Assembly (NCBI GenBank): GCA_947625155.1
Contig: CANQNG010000004.1
Location: 1 to 64,000, forward strand
Direction of reading: 5' to 3'
DNA from: an uncultured Clostridia bacterium
GTDB taxonomy: Bacteria; Bacillota; Clostridia; Oscillospirales; Ruminococcaceae
Length of the DNA stretch: 64,000 nucleotides
The notes below the pieces were generated by a model. The model saw only the letters and a program-made list of their open reading frames with translations. It ran no database searches and was not told the DNA's origin. The translations under genes were made by a program, and so were the position numbers. Of the stretch, positions 63,091 through 64,000 are shown one piece after another. The stretch's first letter is position 1, and the number at the start of each line of letters is the position of its first letter.

Positions 63091-63206
63091 TGCAGCGTGA
63101 CGCTGCACCCCTCTTGCCTCCCAATGCGGCTGCGCCGCAAAGGTCGGCGCAGTGCCTGCGCTCCCCTTTTGCCTCCCAATGCGGCTGCGCCGCAAAGGTC
63201 GGCTTG
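63091..63206 (-). repeat. Dispersed two-hairpin repeat, copy 5 (tandem module A)
   Basis: On the minus strand: two module A units (stem GGC / GCC with loop GCA-type, 63203-63170 and 63148-63116), then module B (63106-63092), 19 nt after the second ATTGGG. A GC-rich 21-nt spacer separates the two As. It stands upstream of feoB. Confidence 0.8.
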
Positions 63207-63317
63207 CACGACTGATACTTTTATTTCAGTCGTGTTTCACGACGGAAAGTGCAAGAGGGGGCGCAGGGGGTGAACCCCCCGCAAAATAGCCCCCTTCCCT
63301 AAAGGGAAGGGGGCTAT
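63207..63317. repeat. Hairpin and repeat C copy 2 (inverted) after the GH94 gene
   Basis: CACGACTGA / TCAGTCGTG (63207-63215 / 63226-63234) is followed by a block that is the inverse of 60891-60956: TGCAAGAGGGG, CGCAGGGGG / CCCCCCGCA, and GCCCCCTTCCC / GGGAAGGGGGC (63289-63314). It stands between the GH94 stop and the feoB upstream region and may end the GH94 transcript. Confidence 0.7.
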
Positions 63318-63342
63318 GGGGCGGCAAGCACTGCGCCGCTGC

Positions 63343-64000
63343 TTAACCCAGTGTTACCACAATGTCCGTGTCCGGGGTGAGCCTATCCGCCCTGATGTAG
63401 CTGCCCTCGACCGCCTTGCCGTTGACAGTGACAGATCTCACGCCGCTTTCGACGTGGGCAGGATTCTGCACGGTGATGTGCAGTGTGTTCCCCCGGAACA
63501 CTTTTTTCATCGTAAAGCCGTCCCACGCTGCCGGAATGGACGGGAGAATAGAAATACCCTCCGCATCCGGACGAATGCCGCAGATGCCCTCTGTACAGCC
63601 GACCATGACGGTAGATGCCGTTCCGGTCAGCCAGTGTACATGACTGCGCCCGGCAAACGGCGAAGCCTTGCTTTCCGTGAACTGCCCGTGTACATAGGGT
63701 TCCATGACACGGATCTCTGCCTTGTCGTTCATGTTTGCAGGAGCGGACTCGAGGAAGTACTCAAATGCCCTGTTCCCGTGCCCGAGCAAGCCCTCCGCAA
63801 GTATCAGCCAGCCCTGCGACTGCGAGAAGATACCGCCATTTTCCTTGGTGTCGGCATTGTAAATATGCATGAGTGCGCCGTCAAAATAATGCTCTTTGTA
63901 GGGCGGGTCGAGGAGCTTTGCGCCGTAGGGGGTGTTCAGGATGCTGTGTACGCTCTCCATGGCTTTGTCAGCCTGCTGCGCATCGGCAAAGCCGGAGATC
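63343..64000 (-). CDS. GH94 disaccharide phosphorylase, C-terminal part
   Basis: About 219 residues; the N-terminal part lies beyond the right edge. The end of the (alpha/alpha)6 barrel is visible: 'TKENGGIFSQSQGWLILAEG', 'ANMNDKAEIRVMEPYVHGQ', 'FAGRSHVHWLTGTASTVM' and the C-terminal jelly-roll 'FTMKKVFRGNTLHITVQNP'. GH94 enzymes split cellobiose, chitobiose or related beta-linked sugars with phosphate. Which one is not decided by this part. The glucose they release would be used by the glucokinase at 51.0 kb. Confidence 0.9.
   Translation of the reverse strand, partial: ISGFADAQQADKAMESVHSILNTPYGAKLLDPPYKEHYFDGALMHIYNADTKENGGIFSQSQGWLILAEGLLGHGNRAFEYFLESAPANMNDKAEIRVMEPYVHGQFTESKASPFAGRSHVHWLTGTASTVMVGCTEGICGIRPDAEGISILPSIPAAWDGFTMKKVFRGNTLHITVQNPAHVESGVRSVTVNGKAVEGSYIRADRLTPDTDIVVTLG

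Overview
The window looks like a chromosomal segment of an anaerobic, spore-lineage Firmicute of the Ruminococcus / Oscillospiraceae type. This rests on a dockerin-bearing secreted protein, a cohesin-like lipoprotein, a GH74 xyloglucanase-type lipoprotein, a GH94 disaccharide phosphorylase, SpoVS, three BspA-type leucine-rich-repeat proteins, a split cobalamin methionine synthase and a moderately GC-rich, gene-dense sequence. Assignment to genus is inference. Most of the window is housekeeping. Genes are packed into long co-oriented runs, often with 4-bp ATGA overlaps, and are driven by near-consensus promoters with 17-bp spacers, many with a TGG extension before the -10.

Layout: 1-2.5 kb, large solute-binding lipoprotein (minus). 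2.7-2.9 kb, tRNA-Thr and tRNA-Tyr (minus). 3.2-7.4 kb, guaB, a polytopic membrane protein, ymdB and spoVS (plus). 7.5-14.8 kb, a minus-strand exopolysaccharide operon: lipid-linked sugar transferase, manC, gmd, a small DivIVA-like protein, two GT4 enzymes, rmd and a coiled-coil protein, consistent with a GDP-D-rhamnose polymer. 15.1-26.1 kb, a plus run: glmS, three LRR proteins, prfB, a zinc-ribbon membrane protein, a TPM protein, cca and two small membrane proteins. 26.2-28.1 kb, a zinc-ribbon/pseudokinase/PASTA protein. 28.1-30.7 kb, metG and a small membrane protein (minus). 30.7-38.8 kb, rmuC, malQ, glgP, nadB, nadC and a cohesin-like lipoprotein (plus). 39-42.3 kb, a UDP-galactopyranose-mutase-like flavoprotein with a membrane partner. 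42.3-43.5 kb, a small acidic membrane protein and rsmE (minus). 43.5-44 kb, a candidate type I toxin-antitoxin locus plus a degenerate copy. 44.2-50.9 kb, a sugar isomerase-like protein, nrdR, small membrane proteins, a pseudouridine synthase, msmX-like ATPase and the dockerin protein. 51-60.5 kb, a minus run: ung, metF, a methionine synthase activation protein, metH, GH74, GH25, manA and glucokinase. 61-63 kb, feoB between repeats. 63.3-64 kb, the 3' end of a GH94 gene.

The most interesting non-genic content is (i) the small-peptide locus at 43.66-43.99 kb. It has a strong promoter, a 35-residue hydrophobic peptide with a sequestered Shine-Dalgarno, mutually complementary 5' and 3' mRNA ends, and a convergent antisense promoter whose RNA ends at its own terminator; next to it is an orphan antisense-RNA copy directly upstream of rsmE. 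(ii) A dispersed intergenic repeat family (near 0.15, 38.8, 44.1, 60.6-60.8 and 63.1 kb) built from a hairpin with covarying stem bases followed, usually at a fixed 19-nt interval, by a second invariant hairpin. (iii) A GC-rich repeat present in inverted copies on the two sides of feoB.

All assignments come from reading sequence and translated proteins by eye; no database search was run.
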